Shown here: positions 7,562 through 16,189 of the stretch, piece after piece
How the letters are laid out: the number at the start of each line of letters is the position of its first letter
How positions within the stretch are numbered: position 1 is the stretch's first letter
Assembly (NCBI GenBank): GCA_024102725.1
Contig: JAGFJL010000048.1
Location: 1 to 57,167 of the forward strand
Direction of reading: 5' to 3'
DNA length: 57,167 nt
Origin: Nitrococcus mobilis
GTDB taxonomy: Bacteria > Pseudomonadota > Gammaproteobacteria > Nitrococcales > Nitrococcaceae
The notes under the pieces: generated by a model
Seen by the model: only the letters and a program-made list of their open reading frames with translations
The model's database searches: none
Told to the model about the DNA's origin: nothing
Program-made: the position numbers and the translations under genes

Positions 7562-8185
7562 ATGCTGCAACGCTGTGCGTGGTGTACCAACGACCCCCTC
7601 TACCTCGACTACCACGATCACGAATGGGGCGTTCCGCTGTACGACGACCGGCGTCTGTTCGAGCTCCTCATACTGGAGGGGACGCAGGCGGGGCTGAGCT
7701 GGCTTACCGTGCTACGAAAGCGCGAGAATTATCGCCTGGCACTCGAGCGCTTCGAACCGGCTCGGGTGGCCAAGTTCAGCGATGCCCAGGTACAAGCCTT
7801 ACTCGACAACCCGGGGCTCATCCGCAACAAGCGCAAGATCGAGGCGCTGCGCCCCAACGCCCGCGTGTTCCTGAGTGTCCAGGAGGCCTTCGGCCGCTTC
7901 GCTGACTACCTATGGGGTTTCGTCGATGGCGAGCCGATCATCAATCACTGGCGCTACCAACTCGAGGTGCCGATCAGCACCGCACACTCGGATACGCTCT
8001 CCAAGGATATGAAGGCACGCGGCTTTCAGTTCGTCGGCAGCATCATCTGCTATGCGTACATGCAGGCCGCCGGGCTGATCATGGATCACACCACCGATTG
8101 CTTCCGCCACCCGCAGCTCACTCAGGCGGATGACCACCGCATCACAACGGACCTGGCACAGCGAAAGGCCGGACAGAGCGAATGA
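7562..8185 (+). CDS. tag: DNA-3-methyladenine glycosylase I
   Basis: A 207-residue protein of the usual Tag length. It excises 3-methyladenine from alkylated DNA as the first step of base-excision repair. The zinc ligands of the family are in place: Cys5 (QRCAWC), His18 (YHDHEWG), and the His and Cys of MDHTTDC near the C-terminus. Other family blocks are EGTQAGLSWLTVLRKRENY and LIRNKRKIEA. The start at 7562 is chosen because the protein begins MLQRCAWC like its relatives and AGGAGCAAAG lies just upstream. It stands alone, after the vapBC remnants and convergent with glpD. Confidence 0.95.
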   Translation: MLQRCAWCTNDPLYLDYHDHEWGVPLYDDRRLFELLILEGTQAGLSWLTVLRKRENYRLALERFEPARVAKFSDAQVQALLDNPGLIRNKRKIEALRPNARVFLSVQEAFGRFADYLWGFVDGEPIINHWRYQLEVPISTAHSDTLSKDMKARGFQFVGSIICYAYMQAAGLIMDHTTDCFRHPQLTQADDHRITTDLAQRKAGQSE

Positions 8186-8246
8186 GTGGGGGACCCAGAC
8201 ACACTACGAATCACACGGTCAGCCGGAATCCAGGAAGACGAGATGG

Positions 8247-8265
8247 ACTCCGGCGGCGCCGGAGT
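8247..8265. terminator. Hairpin between convergent tag and glpD
   Basis: A perfect 8-base inverted repeat, ACTCCGGC-GGC-GCCGGAGT, lies in the 160-base gap between convergent genes. It has no T-run, so it may work as a weak or Rho-assisted terminator. Confidence 0.4.
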
Positions 8266-8345
8266 AACGGATCAATCAGTCCATATGAGCTTCTCAAGTG
8301 GGGACGAACGGCTTGCCGGACACGGAGCGGGCACCCCTGCCGGGC

Positions 8346-9914
8346 TCATATCTCCCCGATGCTATTGCGCAGCTCGGCGCGCCGAATGCCCGCTGCGGTC
8401 TCAGTGCACTCGGCTTGCGCGGCAGCAAGCCACTGGGCAACCCGCGCGGTCTGGGCCTCGTCAAAGCGCAGCCCGAGCTTGCTGCGCCGCCAAAGCACAT
8501 CCGCCGCAGTAACGGCCCATTCGGCATCGACGAGATAGCGCAGCTCCGCCTCATACAGCCCGGCACCGAAATGCTCACCAAGTCCGCCGAGTCCGCGCGC
8601 ACCGGTTAGAATCTGATGGAGGCGGGTCCCGTAGCTGCGCGCCAGCCGCCGGGCCAACGTCTGCGGCAACCAGCGATAGCGCGCCACCACCGCCCGATAA
8701 AACCCGTCGAAGTCGGCATCCGGGATATCGCCGCCGGGCAGCGGCGCCCGGCGCGTCCAATCATCGGGCGCATCGCAACCAAGCACCGAACTCAACTTCC
8801 GCATGGCCTCCCATGCCAGCACTCGATAAGTCGTGATCTTTCCGCCAAACACCGACAACAGGGGGGCCGGATCGGTACGCCACTCCAAAAGATAGTCGCG
8901 GCTGGCCGCCGAAGCCTCGACCCCTTCGCGCTCATCATACAAAGGGCGCACTCCGGAGTAGGCCCAGACGACATCCGCCGAGCTTATCGGCGCTCGAAAG
9001 TAGCGGTTGACGGCGCGACAGAGATAGTCGACTTCGGCCGCAGTGGCCCGGACGGCGGCCGGATCACCGTGATAGAGCGTTTCGGTGGTGCCGATCAGCG
9101 TAAAATCCTGCTCATAGGGGATGGCGAAGACGATCCGCCCGTCGTTGTTTTGGAAGATATAGGCATGATCGTGCTCGAAACGCTTCGGCACGGCGATGTG
9201 ACTGCCCTGGACCAGGCGTACCGTATGCTCCGATCGAAGTTGAACCGCTTCGCCTAAAAAGGAGGTAACCCAGGGCCCCGTGGCATTGATGAGCACACGG
9301 GCAGCCACCTTTCGTTCACTGCCATTGGCTGGGCCGCGCAGCAGGACGCTCCAGCCCCGAGCGCTCGCGCATGCCGTCACGCAACGTGTCCGTGGTAGCA
9401 CCGTCGCACCGCGTTGCGCGGCGTCCATAGCGTTGAGGAGCACCAAACGCGCATCCTGCACCCGGCAGTCCCAGTAGCCGAAGCCCTTGACCAAGTTCGG
9501 CACCAGCGCCCGCCCTGCCGCATGCCAGCGCAGATCGATCCCTTTGGAAGGCGGTAACAGCTTGCGCTCACCGAGATGGTCATAGAGCATCAAACCGGCC
9601 CGGATCATCCAGGCAGGCCGACGAGAAGCGTTATGCGGCATCACGAAATGCAGCGGCGAGATAATGTGGGGTGCATTGCGCAGCAGTATCTCCCGCTCCC
9701 TGAGGGCCTTCGTTACCAAACTGAACTCGTAGTATTGGAGATAGCGAAGCCCGCCATGGATCAGCTTGGTGCTCGCCGAGGAAGTAAAATTGGCCAGATC
9801 AGCCTGCTCGCAGAGCAACACCCGCAATCCACGTCCCGCCGCATCCCGCGCAATACCAGTACCGTTAATCCCACCGCCGACGACTAGCAGATCGTATGTC
9901 TCCACAGCGCTCAC
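8346..9914 (-). CDS. glpD: Glycerol-3-phosphate dehydrogenase, FAD-dependent
   Basis: A 522-residue flavoprotein that oxidises sn-glycerol 3-phosphate to dihydroxyacetone phosphate and passes electrons to quinone at the inner membrane. The FAD-binding Rossmann motif is at the N-terminus (LLVVGGGINGTGIARDAAGRG). It is followed by the family signature SSASTKLIHGGLRYLQYYE and, later, VFGGKITTYRVLA. The C-terminal region contains the helical domain of bacterial GlpD. No glpF, glpK or glpR is adjacent, so it is probably a single gene feeding glycerolipid turnover into respiration. Confidence 0.95.
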   Translation of the reverse strand: MSAVETYDLLVVGGGINGTGIARDAAGRGLRVLLCEQADLANFTSSASTKLIHGGLRYLQYYEFSLVTKALREREILLRNAPHIISPLHFVMPHNASRRPAWMIRAGLMLYDHLGERKLLPPSKGIDLRWHAAGRALVPNLVKGFGYWDCRVQDARLVLLNAMDAAQRGATVLPRTRCVTACASARGWSVLLRGPANGSERKVAARVLINATGPWVTSFLGEAVQLRSEHTVRLVQGSHIAVPKRFEHDHAYIFQNNDGRIVFAIPYEQDFTLIGTTETLYHGDPAAVRATAAEVDYLCRAVNRYFRAPISSADVVWAYSGVRPLYDEREGVEASAASRDYLLEWRTDPAPLLSVFGGKITTYRVLAWEAMRKLSSVLGCDAPDDWTRRAPLPGGDIPDADFDGFYRAVVARYRWLPQTLARRLARSYGTRLHQILTGARGLGGLGEHFGAGLYEAELRYLVDAEWAVTAADVLWRRSKLGLRFDEAQTARVAQWLAAAQAECTETAAGIRRAELRNSIGEI

Positions 9915-10158
9915 ACCCCAGGCTAGACCCTATTGCTATTGACCATTTACCAAAATCATGGCTTACCCTCATTGGAAGCAGGCCAGGCGGATCAGCCTAT
10001 GGTATTCTCTTTAGTCCCACAGTTGGTTTGTCTTGCGTGGCGGCGCAAACGGTTCGGCGTTAGAAGCTAGCAATCGGCACAGCCGTCGGGCATGGACAAA
10101 GCACACCCAGCAAATCATAGTTTACTTGAGCCTAATTTGTCGTATGGCCGGAGGCGCC

Positions 10159-10506
10159 ATGAAGGATGCACGTAGAAGAGCGCGCGATGTCGTGGATAAG
10201 TTTTTACCCGTATATCACCGTGAAACGAAAGAGCTGATCGGATATCTAACCGACGTGACGGTCGACGGTGGCATGCTGGAGACGGGTGAGCCATTGGGTG
10301 AGGAATTCTTCCCGCTACGAATTGAGCTTACCGATGAAATTAACGGCAGCCGCCACATCGACATTGATGCACGTTGTGTCTGGACGCGCAAGGATCGTAA
10401 CGCGGTCTTTCACAACTCCGGATTCGAATTTCAAGACATCACCACCGAGGCGCGCGCCCGAATTGCCGAGCTTGCAGAACGTTATCGGTTGAACATCTCG
10501 AAATAA
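10159..10506 (+). CDS. PilZ-domain protein (putative cyclic-di-GMP receptor)
   Basis: A 115-residue protein that is essentially one PilZ domain. The two cyclic-di-GMP contact motifs are recognisable: RxxxR as RRRAR at residues 5-9, and the (D/N)xSxxG motif as DVTVDG at residues 32-37, with Thr for Ser. The C-terminal half has the expected beta-barrel pattern, ending HNSGFEFQDIT. Such single-domain proteins usually couple cyclic-di-GMP to motility or polysaccharide export; the partner here is unknown. GGAGG is five bases before the ATG at 10159, which is preferred over the upstream in-frame ATG. Confidence 0.8.
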   Translation: MKDARRRARDVVDKFLPVYHRETKELIGYLTDVTVDGGMLETGEPLGEEFFPLRIELTDEINGSRHIDIDARCVWTRKDRNAVFHNSGFEFQDITTEARARIAELAERYRLNISK

Positions 10507-10552
10507 CCCACATTCGCAGGTACCAGAGCTAGAACGCACTCCAAATCGCAGC

Positions 10553-10571
10553 AGGCCCGGGTTGCGGGCCT
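10553..10571 (+). terminator. Hairpin downstream of the PilZ gene
   Basis: The inverted repeat AGGCCCG-GGTTG-CGGGCCT lies about 47 bases after the PilZ stop codon. It is followed by only TCC rather than a T-run, so efficiency is uncertain. Confidence 0.45.
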
Positions 10572-10771
10572 TCCGCGCAGGCCGAACACCTTCGGCCAGG
10601 CCGATAAACCGCAATGAAGCCTCCGGGTAGGCCCCAAGGAACTTACGCCATTGCTTGCGGATGTTCGCGAACACCCGCCACTGGGCGCTACCAGGTCCGT
10701 GTTTGGGATCGGTGGGGGTGAAGGTTATACTTTGCCATCATCGCCAAAAGCCAATTATTTAGAGGTTCGAT

Positions 10772-11344
10772 ATGCAAGTTGCCAAAGGCAAAGTCGTGGC
10801 GATCAGTTACACGCTGCGCACCAACGGCGTGATCCGCTACATAAGCCAAGAGAACAAACCTTTGGAATATCTCCACGGCGCCGGCAACATCATCCCGGGG
10901 CTGGAGAAGGCACTGGAAGGCAAAGCAAACGGCGATCAGTTCAGCATCACCGTCCCTCCGGAGGAGGGCTACGGCGCACGCGATGAAACCCTCCAGCAAA
11001 AGGTGCCAGCCGAAATCTTCCGGGGTGTAAAACAACTCGAGCCCGGGATGCAATTCCAGGCCCAAAGCGAGGACAATAAGCGCCTCGAGACCGTGACCAT
11101 CGTCGACGTCGACGAAGAGGAGCAGACCGTCACGCTGGACACGAATCATCCATTGGCTGGCCAGACACTGGAATTCGATGTCATCGTGAACAGCGTACGG
11201 GAGGCCACCGAGAGTGAGCTCGAACGGGGCTATGTAACTTCTCCACGAGTACCGGAGCGTGCCCGTTACCGCCCTTCCGAGCCGCCTACCCATGATCATC
11301 ACGAGCATGATCACAGCCACGATCACCATGGCCATAACCATTGA
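10772..11344 (+). CDS. slyD: FKBP-type peptidyl-prolyl cis-trans isomerase SlyD
   Basis: A 190-residue SlyD: an FKBP catalytic domain with the IF (insert-in-flap) chaperone domain and a metal-binding tail. The FKBP part includes YLHGAGNIIPGLEKALEG and FSITVPPEEGYGARDE. The IF domain runs from about residue 72 to 125. The end is histidine-rich (HDHHEHDHSHDHHGHNH), as in SlyD proteins that bind nickel and help load hydrogenase or urease. It catalyses proline isomerisation in the cytoplasm. No nickel-enzyme genes are visible nearby, so the local context does not indicate a client. Confidence 0.95.
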   Translation: MQVAKGKVVAISYTLRTNGVIRYISQENKPLEYLHGAGNIIPGLEKALEGKANGDQFSITVPPEEGYGARDETLQQKVPAEIFRGVKQLEPGMQFQAQSEDNKRLETVTIVDVDEEEQTVTLDTNHPLAGQTLEFDVIVNSVREATESELERGYVTSPRVPERARYRPSEPPTHDHHEHDHSHDHHGHNH

Positions 11345-11387
11345 TTTGTCAAGTAGGCACCGCACACCGCCGTCTTACCGAAAAGGC

Positions 11388-11429
11388 AAAAAATAAGGGG
11401 CGCCTCTTTGGAGGCGCCCCTTATTTTTT
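11388..11429. terminator. Strong bidirectional rho-independent terminator
   Basis: A ten-base G+C stem (GGGGCGCCTC-TTTG-GAGGCGCCCC) is flanked by AAAAAATAA on the left and TTATTTTTT on the right. It therefore works as an intrinsic terminator from either strand, between slyD and the convergent cytochrome c gene. Confidence 0.9.
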
Positions 11430-11478
11430 GCAGCCGTATACTATACCGGCCACGCTGACCGACAATATGCGCTATCGA

Positions 11479-11832
11479 TCATTTCTCATGCAAGACACTG
11501 AGCGCACTGCGCTCATGCGACAGGTAGGCCGCAATGTCGTATATATCGGCTTCGGAAAGATCGCCTGCCATCCCCGTCATGATAGGATTCTTACGATCCC
11601 CCTCTTTGTAGTCCTGGAGGGCGGTGGCCAGGTAGTCAGCATATTGTCCCGCCAGGATGGGGAATGTTGGGGCAGAACTACGCCCGCCCTCACCATGGCA
11701 GCTGGTGCAACCTTTCTGCTGGTACTTCTGTCCGCCTGCGTCGGCATCGCCGTATTCGATGGCAAACACCTGCGCCGAAAATAGCAGGAGGCAAGATAAG
11801 AGGCCGAGCGAAAAGACAAGTCTGCGCGTCAT
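11479..11832 (-). CDS. Small periplasmic monohaem c-type cytochrome
   Basis: A 117-residue class I cytochrome c. It starts with a signal peptide (RRLVFSLGLLSCLLLFSAQVFA). One haem-binding CTSCH follows (GCTSCHGEGG), and a methionine ligand is likely within NPIMTGMAGDLSEADI. The YLATALQDYKEGDRKNPIM block is typical of c4/c5-type subunits. It would carry electrons in the periplasm, probably toward a terminal oxidase. It is the downstream partner of the 12182 gene, about 30 bases away on the same strand, so the two look co-transcribed. Confidence 0.9.
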   Translation of the reverse strand: MTRRLVFSLGLLSCLLLFSAQVFAIEYGDADAGGQKYQQKGCTSCHGEGGRSSAPTFPILAGQYADYLATALQDYKEGDRKNPIMTGMAGDLSEADIYDIAAYLSHERSALSVLHEK

Positions 11833-11861
11833 AGTTTTGAACTCCCCAATTCGTTATCGGC

Positions 11862-12182
11862 TCACTTCCCCGCTCGGGCAAAATAGGCCGCGATGTCCTG
11901 CATATCCTGTGTGCTCAACTGCTCTGCTTGAGCACGCATCGTTGGATTATCGCGATTTCCGTTCTTGTACTCCTGCAGCGCAGAGACGATGTACTCGGCG
12001 TGCTGGCCTCCGACCTTCGGCACGTGGAATGTCGGGGGGCCAGGGTAACGATAGCCCGGTACGCCATGGCAGCCTATACAGGTCTGCGCCTTTTGTTGGC
12101 CTTTGGCCGGATTACCTGCAGCTTGCACCGTAGTGGCTGCTGCAACCATCAAGCCAAAAAAAATCAAAAGCTTCGCTCTCAT
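11862..12182 (-). CDS. Small periplasmic monohaem c-type cytochrome
   Basis: A 106-residue paralogue of the adjacent cytochrome, with a signal peptide ending near VQAA, haem motif CIGCH, and the shared block YIVSALQEYKNGNRDNPTMRAQ that should contain the methionine ligand. The end (STQDMQDIAAYFARAGK) is typical of c4/c5-like domains. Two tandem single-haem genes could stand in for a dihaem cytochrome c4. A GAGGGAACC ribosome site precedes the ATG. Confidence 0.9.
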   Translation of the reverse strand: MRAKLLIFFGLMVAAATTVQAAGNPAKGQQKAQTCIGCHGVPGYRYPGPPTFHVPKVGGQHAEYIVSALQEYKNGNRDNPTMRAQAEQLSTQDMQDIAAYFARAGK

Positions 12183-12373
12183 GGTTCCCTCTTAAACCTC
12201 TGGAGGACCAAAAATTACCGACGACATAACACCCCATCCCGAGCACGCTTGGCCGGCCGCCGGGTACGTTTACCTCGCCGTGTAACGCCGTTTTACATCA
12301 TAACACAAATTTTACAGAAAGTAAAGGCACTGGGTCAACCCAGCAACACCGCTTCTCGAAAAATGGCTGACGG

Positions 12374-12646
12374 TCACGCAATATCGAATCCTTGAATGTT
12401 TGGGTCCGCTGCGGACTCGACCTCCAAGGCCGTGACCCTAGACTGCGGAGGCCCCCTGCGCAGCCATTCGACCAGAGCCTCAATTGCACGCGTCTCACCA
12501 CAAGCGAGCACTTCGACTCGCCCATCCGGAAGATTCCTGACATAGCCGCGCAGGCCCAACCGAACGGCTTGCTCGTGCGTGCTGACCCGATAAAACACAC
12601 CCTGCACTTTCCCGGAGACATAACAACGGATGCACCGTATGCTCAT
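12374..12646 (-). CDS. acyP: Acylphosphatase
   Basis: A 90-residue protein of standard acylphosphatase length. It hydrolyses acyl phosphates such as carbamoyl and acetyl phosphate. The signature VSGKVQGVFYRVSTHEQAVR contains the catalytic Arg that binds phosphate, and GYVRNLPDGRVEV contains the catalytic Asn. The start MSIRC at 12646 gives the usual family N-terminus; an in-frame start 22 codons upstream would add a tail without homology. It stands alone between the cytochrome pair and a small lipoprotein. Confidence 0.92.
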   Translation of the reverse strand: MSIRCIRCYVSGKVQGVFYRVSTHEQAVRLGLRGYVRNLPDGRVEVLACGETRAIEALVEWLRRGPPQSRVTALEVESAADPNIQGFDIA

Positions 12647-12761
12647 GAGTGAAACGGGTTGGTCCCAAATGGATTGCGCAAAGACTATCGGAGTTTCTTT
12701 GTTATATTGCAACCAAATTATGCGCCTTGCGGTGGAAAACCTCTAATTCGCTCTAGCGCGA

Positions 12762-13097
12762 TTACGGCGTGCGTTGCGCGGCGAGGGCGGCCTTGCGCGC
12801 GGCAATTGCCCGCGCTCGAGCCGATAAGGCGGCCCGTCGCGCCACTCCATATTCACCCCGATATAAGCTCAGCATGGCCTGATCCATCAAACTCTGCGCT
12901 TCTTGGAAATGCTTGGGCGAATACCGCGGGCTCCCAGCTGCACGAGCCGCCTCGATAGCCTGGCGGGCATCGCTCATTTCCTGCACGGGCGCTTCCCCCG
13001 GCGCGGTCGACGAGGTGGCGCAACCCGCCGCCCACATAGCAGCAGCGGCTGTCGCCGCAAGCAGGACGCCCCGCACTACACCCGTTTGCTTACTCAT
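12762..13097 (-). CDS. DUF4398-type small lipoprotein
   Basis: A 111-residue lipoprotein precursor: signal peptide with a lipobox-like AAGC (Cys26), then an Ala/Arg-rich helical domain with MSDARQAIEAARAAGSPRYSPKHFQEA. That pattern matches the DUF4398 domain, often found alone or in front of OmpA-like domains in the cell envelope. Its function is not established. The start at 13097 is chosen because it gives the lipoprotein signal directly; the longer frame adds an unrelated leader. Confidence 0.75.
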   Translation of the reverse strand: MSKQTGVVRGVLLAATAAAAMWAAGCATSSTAPGEAPVQEMSDARQAIEAARAAGSPRYSPKHFQEAQSLMDQAMLSLYRGEYGVARRAALSARARAIAARKAALAAQRTP

Positions 13098-13119
13098 GCA
13101 CCGCAACCGCACTCTGTGG

Positions 13120-13284
13120 TTTGTGCCTATCAACTTAACGCAGCCAGCGGTTACCCAAGCCTCGCTTTCGTGGGAATAACACACCGGAGTGGTGAAACCG
13201 TCCCATAGATAACGCTGCGATGGAAGCGAGAGCCGGCTCATCCCGGCATGAGGTGATCAGCTGCGTTAAGTTTATAGGCAAACT
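13120..13284. repeat. 165-base element bounded by ~25-base inverted repeats (MITE-like or large hairpin)
   Basis: The left arm (13120-13144, ending CAACTTAACGCAGC) and the right arm (13260-13284, starting GCTGCGTTAAGTTTATAGGC) are reverse complements over about 25 bases with roughly three mismatches. They enclose some 115 bases with no coding potential. The element lies just upstream of the DUF4398 gene. It could be a non-autonomous transposable element or a long structured leader. I saw no second copy in this window. Confidence 0.6.
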
Positions 13285-13522
13285 GCGATTTGATCATGTG
13301 GCGCGCTCCATAACGAAATCCCTATTCCGCAGCCACTCATTCTAGAACAAACCCGCATCGATCTGTTACAGCGCCCAGTGAGTAGACCATCCTGTTATCC
13401 CATAAGCCGTGCTCGCCGCAAACCCGAAATCACGGAGCAGGTGCAGGCGATGACCGGCCGAAAGTTGTATCATCTCAGCTTTGGTTTTACTGCCCAGCCC
13501 GTTCTCCGCCCAGGAGGCAACC
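13285..13522. other. Upstream region of arsC
   Basis: This follows the inverted-repeat element and leads to the AGGAGG ribosome site of arsC. I see no gene, RNA or strong promoter motif in it. Confidence 0.4.
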
Positions 13523-13870
13523 ATGGCCGTTCGCATTTATCATAACCCCAACTGTTCCAAGTCCCGCGCTACACTCGATCTGCTCCGAAACCGCGGCATC
13601 GAGCCCGAGATTATCGAATATTTAAAGACCCCGCCGACCGAGGCCGAACTAGAGGGTATTCTCGCAGGTTTGGGATTCGCTCCACGGGAGCTGATGCGCC
13701 GCAGTGAGCCCGAATACCGCGACCACGCGCTGGATAGTGATTCATTGACACGCGAGCAGCTCATCCGCGCCATGGTTCAATACCCTCGACTAATCGAGCG
13801 GCCGATCGTAGTCAACCGAGGGAAAGTCGCAATTGGCCGCCCACCAGAGGCCGTTTTAAAGATCTTATAA
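13523..13870 (+). CDS. arsC: ArsC/YfgD-family reductase (glutaredoxin-type arsenate reductase family)
   Basis: A 115-residue thioredoxin-fold protein of the glutaredoxin-linked arsenate reductase family. The catalytic cysteine is Cys11 in IYHNPNCSKSRATLDLL. Substrate-site arginines are present in the LIERPIVV block. A consensus AGGAGG lies seven bases before the ATG. No arsR, arsB or arsH is nearby. The neighbour is hda, and E. coli also has its ArsC-like gene yfgD next to hda. This copy may therefore be the YfgD orthologue, whose role is not clear, rather than a resistance gene. Confidence 0.88.
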   Translation: MAVRIYHNPNCSKSRATLDLLRNRGIEPEIIEYLKTPPTEAELEGILAGLGFAPRELMRRSEPEYRDHALDSDSLTREQLIRAMVQYPRLIERPIVVNRGKVAIGRPPEAVLKIL

Positions 13871-14010
13871 CAGCCGCGCCGCTTACCGCTCCGGTTGAGA
13901 GATCGGCACCGATCAATCGCCCCCGCCGATGCGGAATATACGATTCAGGGTGGGTGCTCCACCGCGTATATCGATTATGTTAAACGCCGTTGCAACAGGT
14001 TTACTGTGAA

Positions 14011-14745
14011 CTAATCGTTGTTTGCCTCGGCCAACACTTTTTTGACAAACGGGACAGTAAGGCGGCGTTGGGTTTGCAGCGATGCCGCATCGAGCTCGTC
14101 AAGCAGATGAAAAAAATAGCCCGTGTCGCGCCGGCAATGATTGAGTAGATAACGCACGGTCTCCCTGGGCAGTTCCAGGCCGCGCCGCCGCGCTCGCCAG
14201 TGCAGAGCCAACACGTTGTCCTCGTCGCCGAGCTGCTCTAGCCGTAGAACCAGCGCTCCTTGCAGGCGTGAGACCAAATCGGGCAAAGCCAGGCCCAGCT
14301 TCGCCGGACGCCGGGGACCGGCCAAGAGCAGCTCTCGGCCGGCGTCCTGAAGCCGGTTAAATAGATGAAAGGTGGCCTGTTGCCACTCGATGGTTTCCGC
14401 CAAACACCCCAGATCGTCGAGCGCCACCACATCGACCCTTTCCAGTTCCTGTAAAAGCCGCGGTGAGCGGCTTACCAACTGCGCGAGAGGCAGATAAACT
14501 ACGGTTCGGCCCCGAGCGCTGGCTTCGCTGCATGCGGCCTGCAGCAAATGCGATTTGCCAACCCCAGACTCGCCGTAGAGATAGATCACACACCTACGAT
14601 CGCCCTTCCCGATAGGCTCCAGTGCGGCCACTGCCTCGGCATTTGGGCCGACGACGAATCCGGCGAAATCGCAGCGCTCATCCCATTGGAAATTCAAAGC
14701 CAGCTGTCGCCCATATCGGCGGTCATTGCTTTCTATTCCGGCCAT
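14011..14745 (-). CDS. hda: DnaA regulatory inactivator Hda
   Basis: A 244-residue DnaA-like AAA+ protein lacking the DNA-binding domain, as expected for Hda. With the beta clamp it stimulates ATP hydrolysis by DnaA and so prevents over-initiation. The N-terminal RQLALNF fits the clamp-binding motif. Walker A is GESGVGKSHL (near residue 59), and the Walker B-like VVALDDLGCL follows. The C-terminal half ends in the lid-like LTVPFVKKVLAE. The chosen ATG has only a weak ribosome site. It is followed upstream by the DUF2066 gene and purM, close to the arrangement in other gammaproteobacteria. Confidence 0.9.
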   Translation of the reverse strand: MAGIESNDRRYGRQLALNFQWDERCDFAGFVVGPNAEAVAALEPIGKGDRRCVIYLYGESGVGKSHLLQAACSEASARGRTVVYLPLAQLVSRSPRLLQELERVDVVALDDLGCLAETIEWQQATFHLFNRLQDAGRELLLAGPRRPAKLGLALPDLVSRLQGALVLRLEQLGDEDNVLALHWRARRRGLELPRETVRYLLNHCRRDTGYFFHLLDELDAASLQTQRRLTVPFVKKVLAEANND

Positions 14746-14953
14746 ACCAACATCGCCCTGCAAATGAAACTTACCGCTTGCTACCAGCACCTCGATACAA
14801 ACTCGCTTTAGCATCGAGTTGAATACATCGGCGCACCTCCCCTTATCTCAAGAATCTCAAGACGCGAAGGCCGGCAACGACAACAATATGATAAACTATG
14901 GCTGATCTACGCAACGCCGCCACCGCTCATTTCGCCCAGCAGAGCATGCTGGT

Positions 14954-16048
14954 TTACCGGAGCAGCCGATAGGTAGGTTCGCTCTGAGCTGAGGACGGAT
15001 TGTCGGTGGTACTTCCATCGGGCTCGGCAAGTTGCGGCGGAGCGGTGGATTCCAGTCTGGGATGATGCGCCAACTCCTGCTCAACCTCACTGCGGGCCAT
15101 GTTCAGTGAGAGTTGTATACCGACCCAATCCGGCCCGGCCCGGTATAAATAGATCGCAGCCACACCGGGCAAACTCGCCAGCAGCTTCTCGAGCGCCGCA
15201 AACCGCTCCAGCGAGTCGACCCCACTGACCCGGAGCCGCATCCGGCTGGATGCGGCCAGATCGGGTAACAGCGTGTAGTCGGGGCGCAGGCTCGCGGCTA
15301 GCATCGGCACGCCTTGGGTCAACGCCTGCTCGATGCTGACGCCCCCGCTCTCCCAGCTGGTATTCGAACCATCTCGGTACAGCGTCCAATGCCCCTGCCA
15401 GTTGTCCGAGCGGCTCCGAGTGATCCGCAGCGCCAACACCAACCCGGTCGAATAGCGGCTCGAGGCCGCCAGCACCGGCTCACGGAACCCATCGGCGACA
15501 TCACTGTAGCTCACGCGCTGCCGATCCCGGCTATCCAAGAGCGGGAAAATCACCGGTATGCCAAACTCGGCAACGGCCCTGGTCAACGCCTCGTGCAGCT
15601 GCGGGCCAGCCGCCGCATTGACCAATTTCTGCTCACCCTCGAAGTCAACCGCAAACCACACCAGCACCGGCGGCCGTCCGGCCTGCCAAATGGGAATCCC
15701 TCGCTGGATCAAGGCACGGCGCAGGCTCTGCCCATCGAAGCGTGCGATCAACTCGAGTCGCCCCCCCTCGCCATGCTCGTAGTAATATTGCTGCAAATAC
15801 GGCTGCGGGCCCGCTATCAATGCGGCGGCCGATGCCGCGTGAGCAATATCCGCGCGCCCGGTCAAGCGTACCAGAACCCGGGTAATAGCGGCTTTTAGCG
15901 CGTCAGCACGGGCACTGGCGCTTTGGTCGGCAACCGTTACCCGCGCGGCGGGCAAATCCTCTCCGCACGCGGTGCGGCTTAAGCCGGCATATAGCAAGGT
16001 AAAGCCAATGCACACTATGATAACCTTGGCCATGAGACCGGCGCCCAT
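14954..16048 (-). CDS. DUF2066-domain exported protein
   Basis: A 364-residue protein with a signal peptide (VIIVCIGFTLLYAGLSRTACG) and then a DUF2066 region, including DALKAAITRVLVRLTGR and QQYYYEHGEGGRLELIARFDGQSLRRAL. Its function is not known; the family is common between purM and hda in gammaproteobacteria, as here. The start at 16048 has GGAGGAGG upstream, while longer starts lack one. The C-terminus (from about residue 335) is low-complexity, rich in Ser, Pro and Glu. It is divergent from purM across about 140 bases. Confidence 0.85.
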   Translation of the reverse strand: MGAGLMAKVIIVCIGFTLLYAGLSRTACGEDLPAARVTVADQSASARADALKAAITRVLVRLTGRADIAHAASAAALIAGPQPYLQQYYYEHGEGGRLELIARFDGQSLRRALIQRGIPIWQAGRPPVLVWFAVDFEGEQKLVNAAAGPQLHEALTRAVAEFGIPVIFPLLDSRDRQRVSYSDVADGFREPVLAASSRYSTGLVLALRITRSRSDNWQGHWTLYRDGSNTSWESGGVSIEQALTQGVPMLAASLRPDYTLLPDLAASSRMRLRVSGVDSLERFAALEKLLASLPGVAAIYLYRAGPDWVGIQLSLNMARSEVEQELAHHPRLESTAPPQLAEPDGSTTDNPSSAQSEPTYRLLR

Positions 16049-16189
16049 CGCCTTAAACCTCCTCCGAGACGTACTCGAGCGCGGCTCGCGTTGCGACCTA
16101 CGGTAGCATGAACACCAGCCGAACCGCCCTGCAGCATTCATATTGCCGGGCTCGGAGACTACCATTAAAGATTTTCGAGGAGATGCGTC

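Noticed and set aside
10523..10674. Short minus-strand frame reading FLGAYPEASLRFIGLAEG between the PilZ gene and slyD.
   Set aside because: It covers the likely terminator of the PilZ gene, lacks a ribosome site, and I cannot match it to a family.
13523..13870. Arsenic resistance operon.
   Set aside because: Only one ArsC-family gene is present, beside hda as yfgD is in E. coli, with no other ars genes.
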